Position numbers and translations under genes: made by a program. The notes below the pieces were generated by a model. That model did not search any database. It was given only the letters and a program-made list of their open reading frames with translations, and was not told the origin of the DNA. From positions 146,017-210,016 of the forward strand of contig JADJYG010000031.1 in assembly GCA_016719895.1 (NCBI GenBank): DNA of 64,000 nt, written 5' to 3'. Origin of the DNA: Saprospirales bacterium. Lineage in GTDB: Bacteria > Bacteroidota > Bacteroidia > Chitinophagales > Saprospiraceae. Every line of letters begins with the position of its first letter. The first letter of the stretch is position 1. Shown here piece by piece: positions 8,016 to 17,500 of this stretch.

Positions 8016-11000
8016 CTATTGGACCAGCAGGCGGACGCATGCCGTTTGCATGCCGCTCGTCAGGCGCAGCCAGTACACCCCCGGCGGAAGACTCGCCAGG
8101 TCGATGGTGGTGGAAAACACGCTGTTCAGTTGGGGGTATATCTGCTGTTGGATCAGCCGGCCGGCCGTGTCGAAAACGTCGGTACGCAGGGGACCTGCCG
8201 GCGCTTTGTGCAGGATGAAGTGAAAACGGCCGGCGCTTGGGTTGGGCTGTACGGCCAGGCCCCAGGCTTCAGCCGGCGCGGCCGTGCCGACAAAATTGAC
8301 CACAATATTTTCGACAATCGCGATACAACCATTGGCGTCACGCACCCGGACGGCGTATGTAGCATTCGCTACACCGGCAAATACCGGCGAAGTCTGGTAA
8401 ACGATGCCGTCGAGGCTATACTCCAAGGCGCCGGCGCCGCCGGCGGCCGTCACGTAGATGGTGTCGCTGCTGACGGTTGCCGAGGCGGTCAGCGCAGGCG
8501 GGTCAAGCAAGGTAAAAGAATATGGAATAGTGTCGCCGGCAGCGTCCGTTATGAGCAGGGTGTACGATCCGGCCGTCAGGCTGTCGAGGGCGCAGGGGCC
8601 GCTATTTAAGGTGCAGCTGTATGGCGGTGTTCCACCGCTAACCGTGTAGATCAACTGACCGGAGGCCTCCCCTGCGCACAATGGGTTGCTGCCGGTAGCC
8701 TGCACGCTCATCGGAATATAATGCATCACAAATGGGACGGCCTGGACGCAGTCATTTCCGTCCGCTACGGTCAGCGTATGCGCGCCGTTTGGCAGATCCG
8801 TAAAGGCGCTGTTATCTTGCGGCAAACCGCCATCCAGGGTGTATTCGTACGGCGGTACGCCACCCGACACCTGCACCAGGATATCGTTGGCGGTCTGGAC
8901 GATGCTGACGTTGAGCGGGTCCGGTTGCGAAAGGGTCAGCTCCTGACTTTGGACTACGGTACCGGCTGCGTCGAGTACGTAAAAGGCGTACGTCCCGGCG
9001 CCGATTGGCCCGAACAGGCTGCCGGGCTGGTACGTACCGCCACCCAGGCTGTAGGTATAGGGCGGTATGCCGCCGCCGGCGGCGACCTCAATCGAAACGG
9101 TTTCGCCGTAGCACAGAATGGCGCCGGCAATGCGCAATTCCAGGATTTCCAGCGGCGGTACGTCTACTACGGCGCCCACGGTGGCCGTGCAGCCGTTGGC
9201 ATCGCGAACAGTGACGGTGTAAGGGCCATTGGCCAGGTTTCCGAAGGTAATATCAAATTGAAATTGCTGCCCGTCGAGGCTGTATTCCAGCGCGCCCGTG
9301 CCCCCCGTGGCGGTCACGATAATCGCGTTGAGATTCACCGCCGCGCTGGCTTCGATGACCGGCGGATCGGTCAGCGCAGCGGCATTGGAGGTGGCCGTAT
9401 TTCCGGAATCGTCCCGGACGGTCACCGCGAACGTCCCGGCACTCAATCCGGAGAATGTATTACCGGGTTGGAAAACGGCGCCGTCGAGGCTGTACGTATA
9501 GGGCCCGACCCCGCCCGACACACTGGCGGTTACTGCGCCATTCGACCCGCCATGGCAGGCGATGGCGGCGATGATGTTGATCTGGACGATCAACTGATCC
9601 ACCGCCACGGTGGCGGTTGCCGTGCCCGTGCAGCCGTTGGCATCGCGTACGGTAAGAGTATAGAGGCCGTTGGCAACGTTTTCGAATAGCGGCTCATTTT
9701 GGAAAACCAGCCCGTCGAGGCTGTACGCCAGCGGCGCCGTACCGCCGGTCGCCTGGGCTGTGATATCGTCAGCCAAGACGCTTGCGGCCACGAGAATAGC
9801 AGCTGGATTATCGATATTCAGCGTATCGGAGCCCGCCATAAATCCGTTTTGATCGGTCACGGCAACCGAGTAGACGCCGGCTGCCAGGCCGTCGAATATG
9901 TTGCCGGCTTGCGGTGTGCCGCCGTTCAACCGGTAGGAATAAGGCGGCGTTCCACCCGTCACCGTTACGGCAATCTGAGCGTTGTTGCCGTCGTGACACT
10001 GAAGGGCTTGCAGCAGTTGAGCGGACACCTCCAGGTCGTTTTGCAGGATGATGATACTAAACGTTTGGCCGTGAAGCCATCCGTTGGTACTGAGGTCGGC
10101 AACATCGAACAGGAACGTATCGGCAATAGCAGGGGTGCCATTATGGGTGTAGCTGACCCGCCCGGCGAGGATGTCTGCCTGGGTAAAAACGCCGCCGGGT
10201 TCCAGGTTAGCGTTGTCGAGTTGGAGCGTACCGTGTTGAGGTAGCGACAGCAGGGTAAACATGCCGTCGTCAGCATTGGCGCTGGCAATATTCAACATCA
10301 GGTTGGCGGCGGTAATATCGGCGGAAGCCCCGCTGGCAACGGTAAGGGGTTGGTTCAGGAGCAGTTCGGTTGGCGGAATTGTGTCAAAAAAGCAAAAAGA
10401 AAGGCTCCAGGCGTTGAGCGCGCCGCCGTCCTCCGGAAAATTATCGGTGATGGAAAGCGTCCAGACGCCCTGTGCATTGGCAAGGTTAAAGCGGTCGAGG
10501 GATTCGACCGGCTGATAGGCGCCGTTGAGCGCCGGCAGGTTGCCGCAGGTATTCTCCAGGTCGGCGGCCGTTTGTGCGGCTTCGTCGTCCAATTGGAGGC
10601 TCAGGTTGTCTCCATTGCAGCCGCTGCTTGTTGCCGGGAACCCGGGCTGGTCCAGCAGCAATGCCGAGGTGTTGTCGGGGGCTACGAGGGTTGCCACCAA
10701 GTCGCCTACCCAGGTATGGTTGACCTGCATGCTGAGGTTGACATCCGCAACAAACCGGTTGGCCGGCACACTGATTTCTGAAATTACAGTGGCAACGTTG
10801 GCAGTGGGGATCACCACGGGCACATCAGTGCTGTTGAAGGCAAAGGAGCACTCCGGTCGCGCAGTTTGAAAGGCAAAAACGGCAGAAAAACCACTTTGTG
10901 CGCAGGCATTCTCCCCGTTTACGCGCCAATAATATACCGTGGCGGTGTCCAGCCCACTCAAGCCGGTAGCAGGGCTGGCGCTTGGCTGATCAAATACGAT

Positions 11001-13385
11001 TGTACCAGCTGCAAAGGAAGGGTTGGTGGCTACCTGTACCTGATATTGCAGGGCATTGGGTACCGCGCTCCAGCTCAGTGCAGCGTTGGGGATGACACCG
11101 GATGCTCCATCGGCCGGGCTGAGCAGCAAGGGTATTTCCGGAGCGCTGTCGAGTACCGCAAGATCAACGATACGGGTGCGCACGATAGCGCCGCTGGCAG
11201 CGGTTATGGTAAGCGTGTAAATACCCGGCTGATCGAGACCGTTTAGTTCAATGCCGGCACTGTTTCCGGGTGTGAGCGGGTTGGGGTTGATCGCAATGCC
11301 GGCGCCTGGCGGCGCTCCACTTACGTCGATTGTAACCGGGTCGTTAAACCCGCCTATGCTGCTGGTGGATGCAGAAAAAGACAACGGTTCGCCAGAACAT
11401 ACTTGTTGGTTGGGGCTGACCGATAAATCCAGCAGGAATGTTGGTGCCGGCGGTATTTCGATCTTGAAATTTTGATTGGAAATATCAAAGAAAACATTTC
11501 CAACGGCCTGTACCATCACCCTGCAGGTGGCGGAAACGGCATTGGGCACATCTACCTGCGCGGCGCCGGTATTGGGAACATTGCCAGCCAGCACAGTCGG
11601 GTAGGTAAGGCCGCCATCGGTAGACAGCAGGATGCGCACTTGTGCACAACTCACGGGCGCAGCAGTCGTATTAGCCACATCCCAGCTGACGGTTTGCGAC
11701 GATCCGACAAGCCAGGTCACGGCCGTGTTTGGCGCCGTAACGATGAAAGGGCCTGCCGTGCCGGATACCGCCAGGTTCATGTTATCCTCTGCCGTGCAAC
11801 CGCCGGTATTTCGGTTGTCGCGCACGGTGACACGAAACGTCATCGCCCGGGCCACCCCGGGCAGCTCTTCCCAAGTGGGGTCAGTGTTGGCCGCCAGATC
11901 GGCCAGGCGTGGGAAATACCGGGTAGGCGAAGCCGTGGGGTCGAAGGAGCGAAACATGGGCCCGTCGGTGTTGGTAGACAAGGGCGGCATCAGCGCTTGT
12001 GCATGGTCCATTTGTTCCCAGCAGTAGGTCAAACTGTCGCCATTGGCATCATTTCCGGTTGCCGTCAACGCAAAAGGGGTGGATTTGGGGATGGTGTAAT
12101 TGGCCCCGGCGTCCACGGCCGGCGCATTATTGCCGGTATTGACCTTTAGCGGGCACACATTGCCCTGCCCAGCTGTTGTATAGGCGCCGATTTCCTGCAA
12201 GCTGATCGCATGAAAATAGGCGTCGCTATTGGGTTGTACATTGGGCGAACAGACGCCCGCATAAGCCATGATAGTGGAGCCGCTGCCTGGTTCGAAGGCC
12301 GTACCGGGGTTGATATTTCCGCTACAACTGTTATTGAAGCAGTGGTTTGCGCCAAATTGATGGCCCATCTCGTGCGCCACATAGTCCACGTCGAAGGGGT
12401 CGCCGACGGGTTGGCTAAGGGCGGTGACGCCGCGGGCTTTTACAGAGTTGCCACACACAACGCCCAAGCTGGCCACACCGCCGCCGCCTACTCCGAACAC
12501 GTGCCCGATATCGTAATTGGCTGCGCCGACAACGGTATTGCACTTGGTTTGGTTTTGACCGATCATCGACGAAACATTTCCATTGGTATAGCCATCGGTG
12601 GCCGGATCGAGAAATACCAGCACGTTATTATTGGCGAACAGTTGCAAGCTGACGGAGAGGTCGCGTTCGTAAATACCGTTTACCCGGTTGATGGTGGTAT
12701 TCATGGCCGCCAGCGCCAAAGGAATAGTGCCGCCATGAAAAGCGGCATATTCGGCCGTACAGGCCAATGCCAGGCGGTATTGCCGGAACATACAATCGCC
12801 CTGTATTTCCGGCGCTTCATTTTTGGCCGGCCCGGACGGTAGTTCCACGATACCATCCACAGCGCAGACAAATCCTTTTTTAGGAACAGCCAAATCACTT
12901 TTTTTATACACGATGCAATGCTCCGGGCCGTTTTGCCGGTACGGATCAATAAAGACCGGTTCATGCCGGCCGGAGCGGATCATCGCGTGAAATCCGTGTG
13001 GAGTCAGGTCGCATTTGAGCGAGGCGCCCGGGTCGTCGACGCCGACACCGGTGTAACAGCGTATCTCCGGGTATTGGGCTTGCAGTGCGGGCGCCATAAC
13101 CGGCGATTCGGTCAGGCGAAAACGCCCCCATCCCCCATCCGGCAGCGGCAGCGGCAGTACGACTTCCTGATCGGCAGCGGCGGCTGTAAAACGCATGGGC
13201 GCGGCGGAAAGCAGCGTCCGGAGTTGCGCCAGATCGAGTAATACCATGCGATAGCTGCGGGGAGCGGTTTCCCGTTGGCTGGCCGTAGCGGGTATATTTT
13301 GTTCAGAAAGATCGGTCCAAATACCTTGGCTGTACAGCGCGTACCCTTGCAAAAAGAGCAAAATACAGAGGAGACGATTCAACAT
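8016..13385 (-). CDS. Giant secreted reprolysin-like metalloprotease with P-domain, SprB repeats and T9SS sorting domain
   Basis: The 1789 residues begin with a signal peptide (MLNRLLCILLFLQGYALYSQG). The zinc site HEMGHQFGANH near residue 337 is the HExxHxxGxxH of metzincins of the reprolysin-like type. A proprotein-convertase P-like domain (about residues 850-1000) is followed by eight SprB-type repeats, each with a GGxxPYxYSLDG core and an ending like VRDANGC. The last about 75 residues (PNPSAGRFHF, then LASLPPGVYWLRL) form a type A T9SS C-terminal sorting domain. It should be exported through the Sec system and then T9SS, and released or anchored on the cell surface, where it would degrade protein. 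The N-terminal ~200 residues look like a propeptide. Confidence 0.9.
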   Translation of the reverse strand: MLNRLLCILLFLQGYALYSQGIWTDLSEQNIPATASQRETAPRSYRMVLLDLAQLRTLLSAAPMRFTAAAADQEVVLPLPLPDGGWGRFRLTESPVMAPALQAQYPEIRCYTGVGVDDPGASLKCDLTPHGFHAMIRSGRHEPVFIDPYRQNGPEHCIVYKKSDLAVPKKGFVCAVDGIVELPSGPAKNEAPEIQGDCMFRQYRLALACTAEYAAFHGGTIPLALAAMNTTINRVNGIYERDLSVSLQLFANNNVLVFLDPATDGYTNGNVSSMIGQNQTKCNTVVGAANYDIGHVFGVGGGGVASLGVVCGNSVKARGVTALSQPVGDPFDVDYVAHEMGHQFGANHCFNNSCSGNINPGTAFEPGSGSTIMAYAGVCSPNVQPNSDAYFHAISLQEIGAYTTAGQGNVCPLKVNTGNNAPAVDAGANYTIPKSTPFALTATGNDANGDSLTYCWEQMDHAQALMPPLSTNTDGPMFRSFDPTASPTRYFPRLADLAANTDPTWEELPGVARAMTFRVTVRDNRNTGGCTAEDNMNLAVSGTAGPFIVTAPNTAVTWLVGSSQTVSWDVANTTAAPVSCAQVRILLSTDGGLTYPTVLAGNVPNTGAAQVDVPNAVSATCRVMVQAVGNVFFDISNQNFKIEIPPAPTFLLDLSVSPNQQVCSGEPLSFSASTSSIGGFNDPVTIDVSGAPPGAGIAINPNPLTPGNSAGIELNGLDQPGIYTLTITAASGAIVRTRIVDLAVLDSAPEIPLLLSPADGASGVIPNAALSWSAVPNALQYQVQVATNPSFAAGTIVFDQPSASPATGLSGLDTATVYYWRVNGENACAQSGFSAVFAFQTARPECSFAFNSTDVPVVIPTANVATVISEISVPANRFVADVNLSMQVNHTWVGDLVATLVAPDNTSALLLDQPGFPATSSGCNGDNLSLQLDDEAAQTAADLENTCGNLPALNGAYQPVESLDRFNLANAQGVWTLSITDNFPEDGGALNAWSLSFCFFDTIPPTELLLNQPLTVASGASADITAANLMLNIASANADDGMFTLLSLPQHGTLQLDNANLEPGGVFTQADILAGRVSYTHNGTPAIADTFLFDVADLSTNGWLHGQTFSIIILQNDLEVSAQLLQALQCHDGNNAQIAVTVTGGTPPYSYRLNGGTPQAGNIFDGLAAGVYSVAVTDQNGFMAGSDTLNIDNPAAILVAASVLADDITAQATGGTAPLAYSLDGLVFQNEPLFENVANGLYTLTVRDANGCTGTATATVAVDQLIVQINIIAAIACHGGSNGAVTASVSGGVGPYTYSLDGAVFQPGNTFSGLSAGTFAVTVRDDSGNTATSNAAALTDPPVIEASAAVNLNAIIVTATGGTGALEYSLDGQQFQFDITFGNLANGPYTVTVRDANGCTATVGAVVDVPPLEILELRIAGAILCYGETVSIEVAAGGGIPPYTYSLGGGTYQPGSLFGPIGAGTYAFYVLDAAGTVVQSQELTLSQPDPLNVSIVQTANDILVQVSGGVPPYEYTLDGGLPQDNSAFTDLPNGAHTLTVADGNDCVQAVPFVMHYIPMSVQATGSNPLCAGEASGQLIYTVSGGTPPYSCTLNSGPCALDSLTAGSYTLLITDAAGDTIPYSFTLLDPPALTASATVSSDTIYVTAAGGAGALEYSLDGIVYQTSPVFAGVANATYAVRVRDANGCIAIVENIVVNFVGTAAPAEAWGLAVQPNPSAGRFHFILHKAPAGPLRTDVFDTAGRLIQQQIYPQLNSVFSTTIDLASLPPGVYWLRLTSGMQTACVRLLVQ

Positions 13386-13472
13386 ACCGGGTTAGATTTT
13401 AGCGGTGGAAGCGGATTTACTGCGAAGGGGAAAGCACGTGGAGACCACAAAAGGCCAAAACGGTTTCATCCC

Positions 13473-13480
13473 GAAATATA
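13473..13480 (-). promoter_or_regulatory. Possible -7 element for the metalloprotease gene
   Basis: On the minus strand the sequence reads TATATTTC, one base from TAnnTTTG, about 90 bases before the gene. A GTTTT run lies about 20 bases upstream at the -33 distance. Confidence 0.3.
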
Positions 13481-13521
13481 GCGCCTCTGCGCATTGCTGA
13501 AAACGGGGGAATTCAATTTAG

Positions 13522-14292
13522 TCAGCCAGCAACCAAAATATAAAAGAAGTATTCATATTCGTTTGTGGCAAATTTGTTGAACGTCGGCGTCCCCTCTGTG
13601 GCGGCGAACTGCTTCCCCAGCCGGTGCAGAAACCTCGGCGCCAGCTTCTTTATTAAATATTCCCTTTCGGAGGAAGACAGTTTTAACGCTTCCACAACAC
13701 TCGTCGAGATCATTTCGGCCTTAATAAATTTAAGGTTTGCGGCTTCCAGTTTATTGTTTAGTTCTTCCAGTTCATTTTTATGCCTGAAATCGGAAAAAAG
13801 AAAAAATCCCCCAGGGCGCAATACCCGGTATACCTCGCTTAAAAACTTATCTATCCTGGAATAGCGATGGGAGGATTCGATATTGATCACCACATCGAAC
13901 GTATGATCCTGAAAAGCCAGGGATTCGGCATTGCCCTGTAAAAACGCGATCCCTTCCTTTGAATAATATTTACTGCAAAAATCAATGGCTTTATCGCACA
14001 AATCCAACCCGGTTACCGACTTCGGCGATAAATAGCGGTTGATGTAGGACAAGCCGCCGCCGCGCCCGCAGCCGATTTCCAGAATACTTTTCCCCTTAAC
14101 ATCTACCCCCGTTGCAACATGATCATACAGCTGTGCGGAGTACCGGTTCGCTTCATCCTTTGCGTCCAGGTTGATTCTGTGGCCGTCTTTCGAATAACCG
14201 TAGTTCATAAAGATGACCTCAGAGTTTTTGTCGGCCGTACTGACATACCAATACCAAATCCTGAAAAAGGCGGAGACTAGTTTTTCTCTCAT
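13522..14292 (-). CDS. Class I SAM-dependent methyltransferase
   Basis: A 256-residue protein with a Rossmann-fold methyltransferase core. Motif I is ILEIGCGRGGG (residues 70-80), followed by the acidic end of strand 2 (VTGLDLCDKAI) and a motif IV region (FDVVINIESSH). The pattern is closest to Methyltransf_11 small-molecule or lipid/quinone-type methyltransferases; the conserved YGYSKDGHRINLDAKDEANRY stretch before motif I may form the substrate lid. It sits between two giant secreted-protein genes on the same strand but is separated from both by gaps of more than 130 bases. The substrate is unknown. Confidence 0.75.
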   Translation of the reverse strand: MREKLVSAFFRIWYWYVSTADKNSEVIFMNYGYSKDGHRINLDAKDEANRYSAQLYDHVATGVDVKGKSILEIGCGRGGGLSYINRYLSPKSVTGLDLCDKAIDFCSKYYSKEGIAFLQGNAESLAFQDHTFDVVINIESSHRYSRIDKFLSEVYRVLRPGGFFLFSDFRHKNELEELNNKLEAANLKFIKAEMISTSVVEALKLSSSEREYLIKKLAPRFLHRLGKQFAATEGTPTFNKFATNEYEYFFYILVAG

Positions 14293-14514
14293 GTCCTGAA
14301 AATTATAAATCGTTTACCTGTAAAAAAACTGTTCAATAAAAACCAGGCACAATTGGAAGGCCCAAGAGTCGGTTGCAGATTCTTGTCAAGGGGATTGTTC
14401 AAAATGAACGCAGCGAAATAGGAAAGATCCGGTAGCTGGCATAAAGATTAAAAAAAAGGGATGGAGAACCCGCTGGAACTCCCCCTTTTTCGATAAAATA
14501 TTTTTGCCCCATGC

Positions 14515-17500
14515 TCACCGCAACACGGTAACGTCTCCCCTTCGGTATTTCCGCTCGTCGCCGTTGCACAACACTTCCAGTAGCCACAGGTAGACATCTG
14601 AGGGGGCGGGTTCGCCGAAGGTGGTGCCGTCCCAGGCTGCATTCGGGCCCGAAGCATCGTACACCTTTTGGCCCCAGCGGTTGTAGATGGTCAGCCGGGC
14701 AATCACTTCCACGCCTTCGTAGGGCACTACGGTAAAGGTATCGTTTACCTTGTCGCCATCGGGTGTGAACACATTGGGGATGCGGATACGCGCGGGGTCG
14801 CAAGGCGGGAAAGGCGCTACCCGGTATATCAGGGTGTCCTTGCAGCCGTCGCCCGTGCGCAGCGCCAGTGTGTATTCCATGGTATCCGGTGGCGACGCGA
14901 AGGGGCTCTGGCAGGTCGTGCAGCTGAGGTATTCGGCTGGTGCCCAAAGATAACTGGCATACCCGTCGGGTCCGGGGAGCTGGACCGAACCGCCCAAAAC
15001 GAAGTAGAATGTGTCGGGGTCCGGAAGCTCGGGTACCATAAATGTCGACAGCACGATGCAGTGCGTACTGTCGCAACCAAGGCTGGATTCGAAGGTCTCG
15101 CAATAGACGCCGGCTTCGGTCACCGGCTTGCCAAATATCAGCAGGGTATCCGCAACGCACTTGCTGATGGCCTCTTCCGTATTCGGCACCACTTCCAGCC
15201 GGAGGTACACCAAGGTATCACAACCGGTTGTTATAGCGGGCCGGATATCCGAATACAAGCCGGGAGTCTCCGTCAGGGCGCCAAAAATATCGACCGGCGT
15301 GCCCTGGCAGGTGCGCAGGACGCCCAGATCGAGCGTATCCGCGGGCAGTACCGCCACCGTGAGCGAGTCGGTGAGCGTGCAACCGGCTGCATTGGTGGCT
15401 GTCACGAAGTAGGTGGCGCCCTGGGCCGGCTGCAGGATCTGTACCGGCGCATTGGGGTTGCTGATGCCGGGGCCTTGCCAATTCCAGGATAGGGCCGGGG
15501 TGGTTTGCAGGGTGATCGTTTCGTTCCGGCAAATCGCCGGCTCCACCGGCTGCAAAACCGGGGCATCGTTGATCTGCACGTCGTAGTGGTAGGTCACCAG
15601 GCAAGAGGGCCCCTGATCGGCCAAAGTGAGCTGGTACAATCCGGCAGCCATTGGTTCGAAGGCAAATGCCGAACAGCCGGTGCAGGGCAGGCCGGGCACG
15701 CCCGACCAGGCGTAACTGTGCCCCGCTGCAGTGGGCAGCCCCAGCGGTACCGGCTCGCCCAGGCAGCGCTCCAGCAGCGCGAACAACACGGTATTTACCG
15801 AAACCGGGATGGCGCTGACCGGACAAACGCAGTTTAGTTTGGTCGGCAACACCACCAGCAGGTGGCACAAGCTATCGGGTGCAGGCAGGCCGTTCAACGG
15901 GATGCTCAACATTCCGCCGGGTTCCAGTATGGCATTCAGGTCGCCGACGGTGTACAACAATTCGTCGCCGGCGTCGTGTTTGCCGTTGAGGTTGACGTCG
16001 TAAAAGAACTGCAGGATATCGATTTCAAACGGCGCCAGTGCGTTGCTATTGGCCACGGTTACGGTATAATTGACTTTGCCGTCGGGCTGGATACTTAGCG
16101 TGGCCCCGGTGAGCGCGACGCCGGCGGCGGGCGGCGGAAACTGGTAGCTGTTTTCCCCGGTAATGACATACACCTTGCAATCGGCCTGTATGGCCGGGCA
16201 ATACGCAACAGTCTGTTGCCGGGCTTGCATTCGCAAAACGGCGGCTTCGCAAGCCGGGGCAGCGGGCGTTGTGACGGCAAACGTAAAGGTAATTACAGAA
16301 CCGGCGGACAGGCCGGCGGGCATCGGCCATCGCAAGCCGGCCGGGCTCAGCGCCGGCTGCCCGGCGGGTGCATGGACGCCGGGTTGGTAAGAGCCGGAAA
16401 CATAAGAAAACCCCGGTGGAAGCAGGGCATAGATGCTGTCGCCGGACAGGGCCGGTCCCGTTGTGAAAAGTGTGACCGCTATCGTGCGTTCAGTGGCGCA
16501 GGGCGACAGGCCGGCAGTCCCTTGTTCGGCGATGATTACCTGGAGGGTGTAAGTTGGCGCCAAACCTTCCACCAGAATGGGATCGCTGGCTTTGCGCAGG
16601 GTATTGGTCGGCCGGCCGCACGACCACTCCGCCCGGGCGCCGAAGATCAGTTGGGCATAGGAAACGACACCACACGCCGCGATGACCTTGAACCGGATTT
16701 GCAGGGCGTTTTTGGTCAGTTGAAAGGCGCCGGGCAAGCTGTTGGCCTCCAACAAGCCGGCCAGGTTCCATTCCAACAAATTATTCCCGGCGGGTATGGG
16801 GTCGGGAATGTCGATAAAAGCGCTGTCCACCGGGTAAGCCATCTGGCAGGAGCCGGACAGGAGTTGAAGCCCTGCCGGCAATTCTATGTTCACAACGGGC
16901 TCATACGCATGACCGAAGTCGGCATTGGAGAGTTCCAGGATAAAATAATCGGAGGTATCGCAGAGGGGGACGTTGACCGGGAAATCTTTCAGTTCCAGTT
17001 CGATTTCCGGATTCAGCGGCTGGAAAAGCAGGACCAGGGTATCCTGCGCGCAGGAGGCCGGGCCCGATTGAAGGTGGGGCTGGCAATCCCAGCCGTAAAT
17101 GATGCGCAACTGCTGGGGGTCGCAAGTAGTGTTGACACCGTTGATTTGCAAGCTGTTGGTTCCGAGTATGGGCAGGTTGCCCAGTTGATAAATGCCGTCG
17201 ACCGCTGCAATGGCCGTACTGCTTCCACCTGCGGTTATGGTCAGGCCACTCAGGCCGCCTTCGGGGTTGAGCAGCTGTATCCAGTAATTCGGGGCGGTAA
17301 CGGGCGCCAGGTTTTGCAGTAAAATATCCACGGAAACGGAATCAGTCGGAAAATTCAGCGTCAGTTCATCGGTCGTGAGGGTATCCTTGGCGTGGTTGCT
17401 GAAAAAGCCAATTTTGCTTTCCAACACATACACCAGCGAATCGGATTTTATCATACAACCCGGGAAATCCAACGTGACCCACTGTGCGGAGGAATCCGGC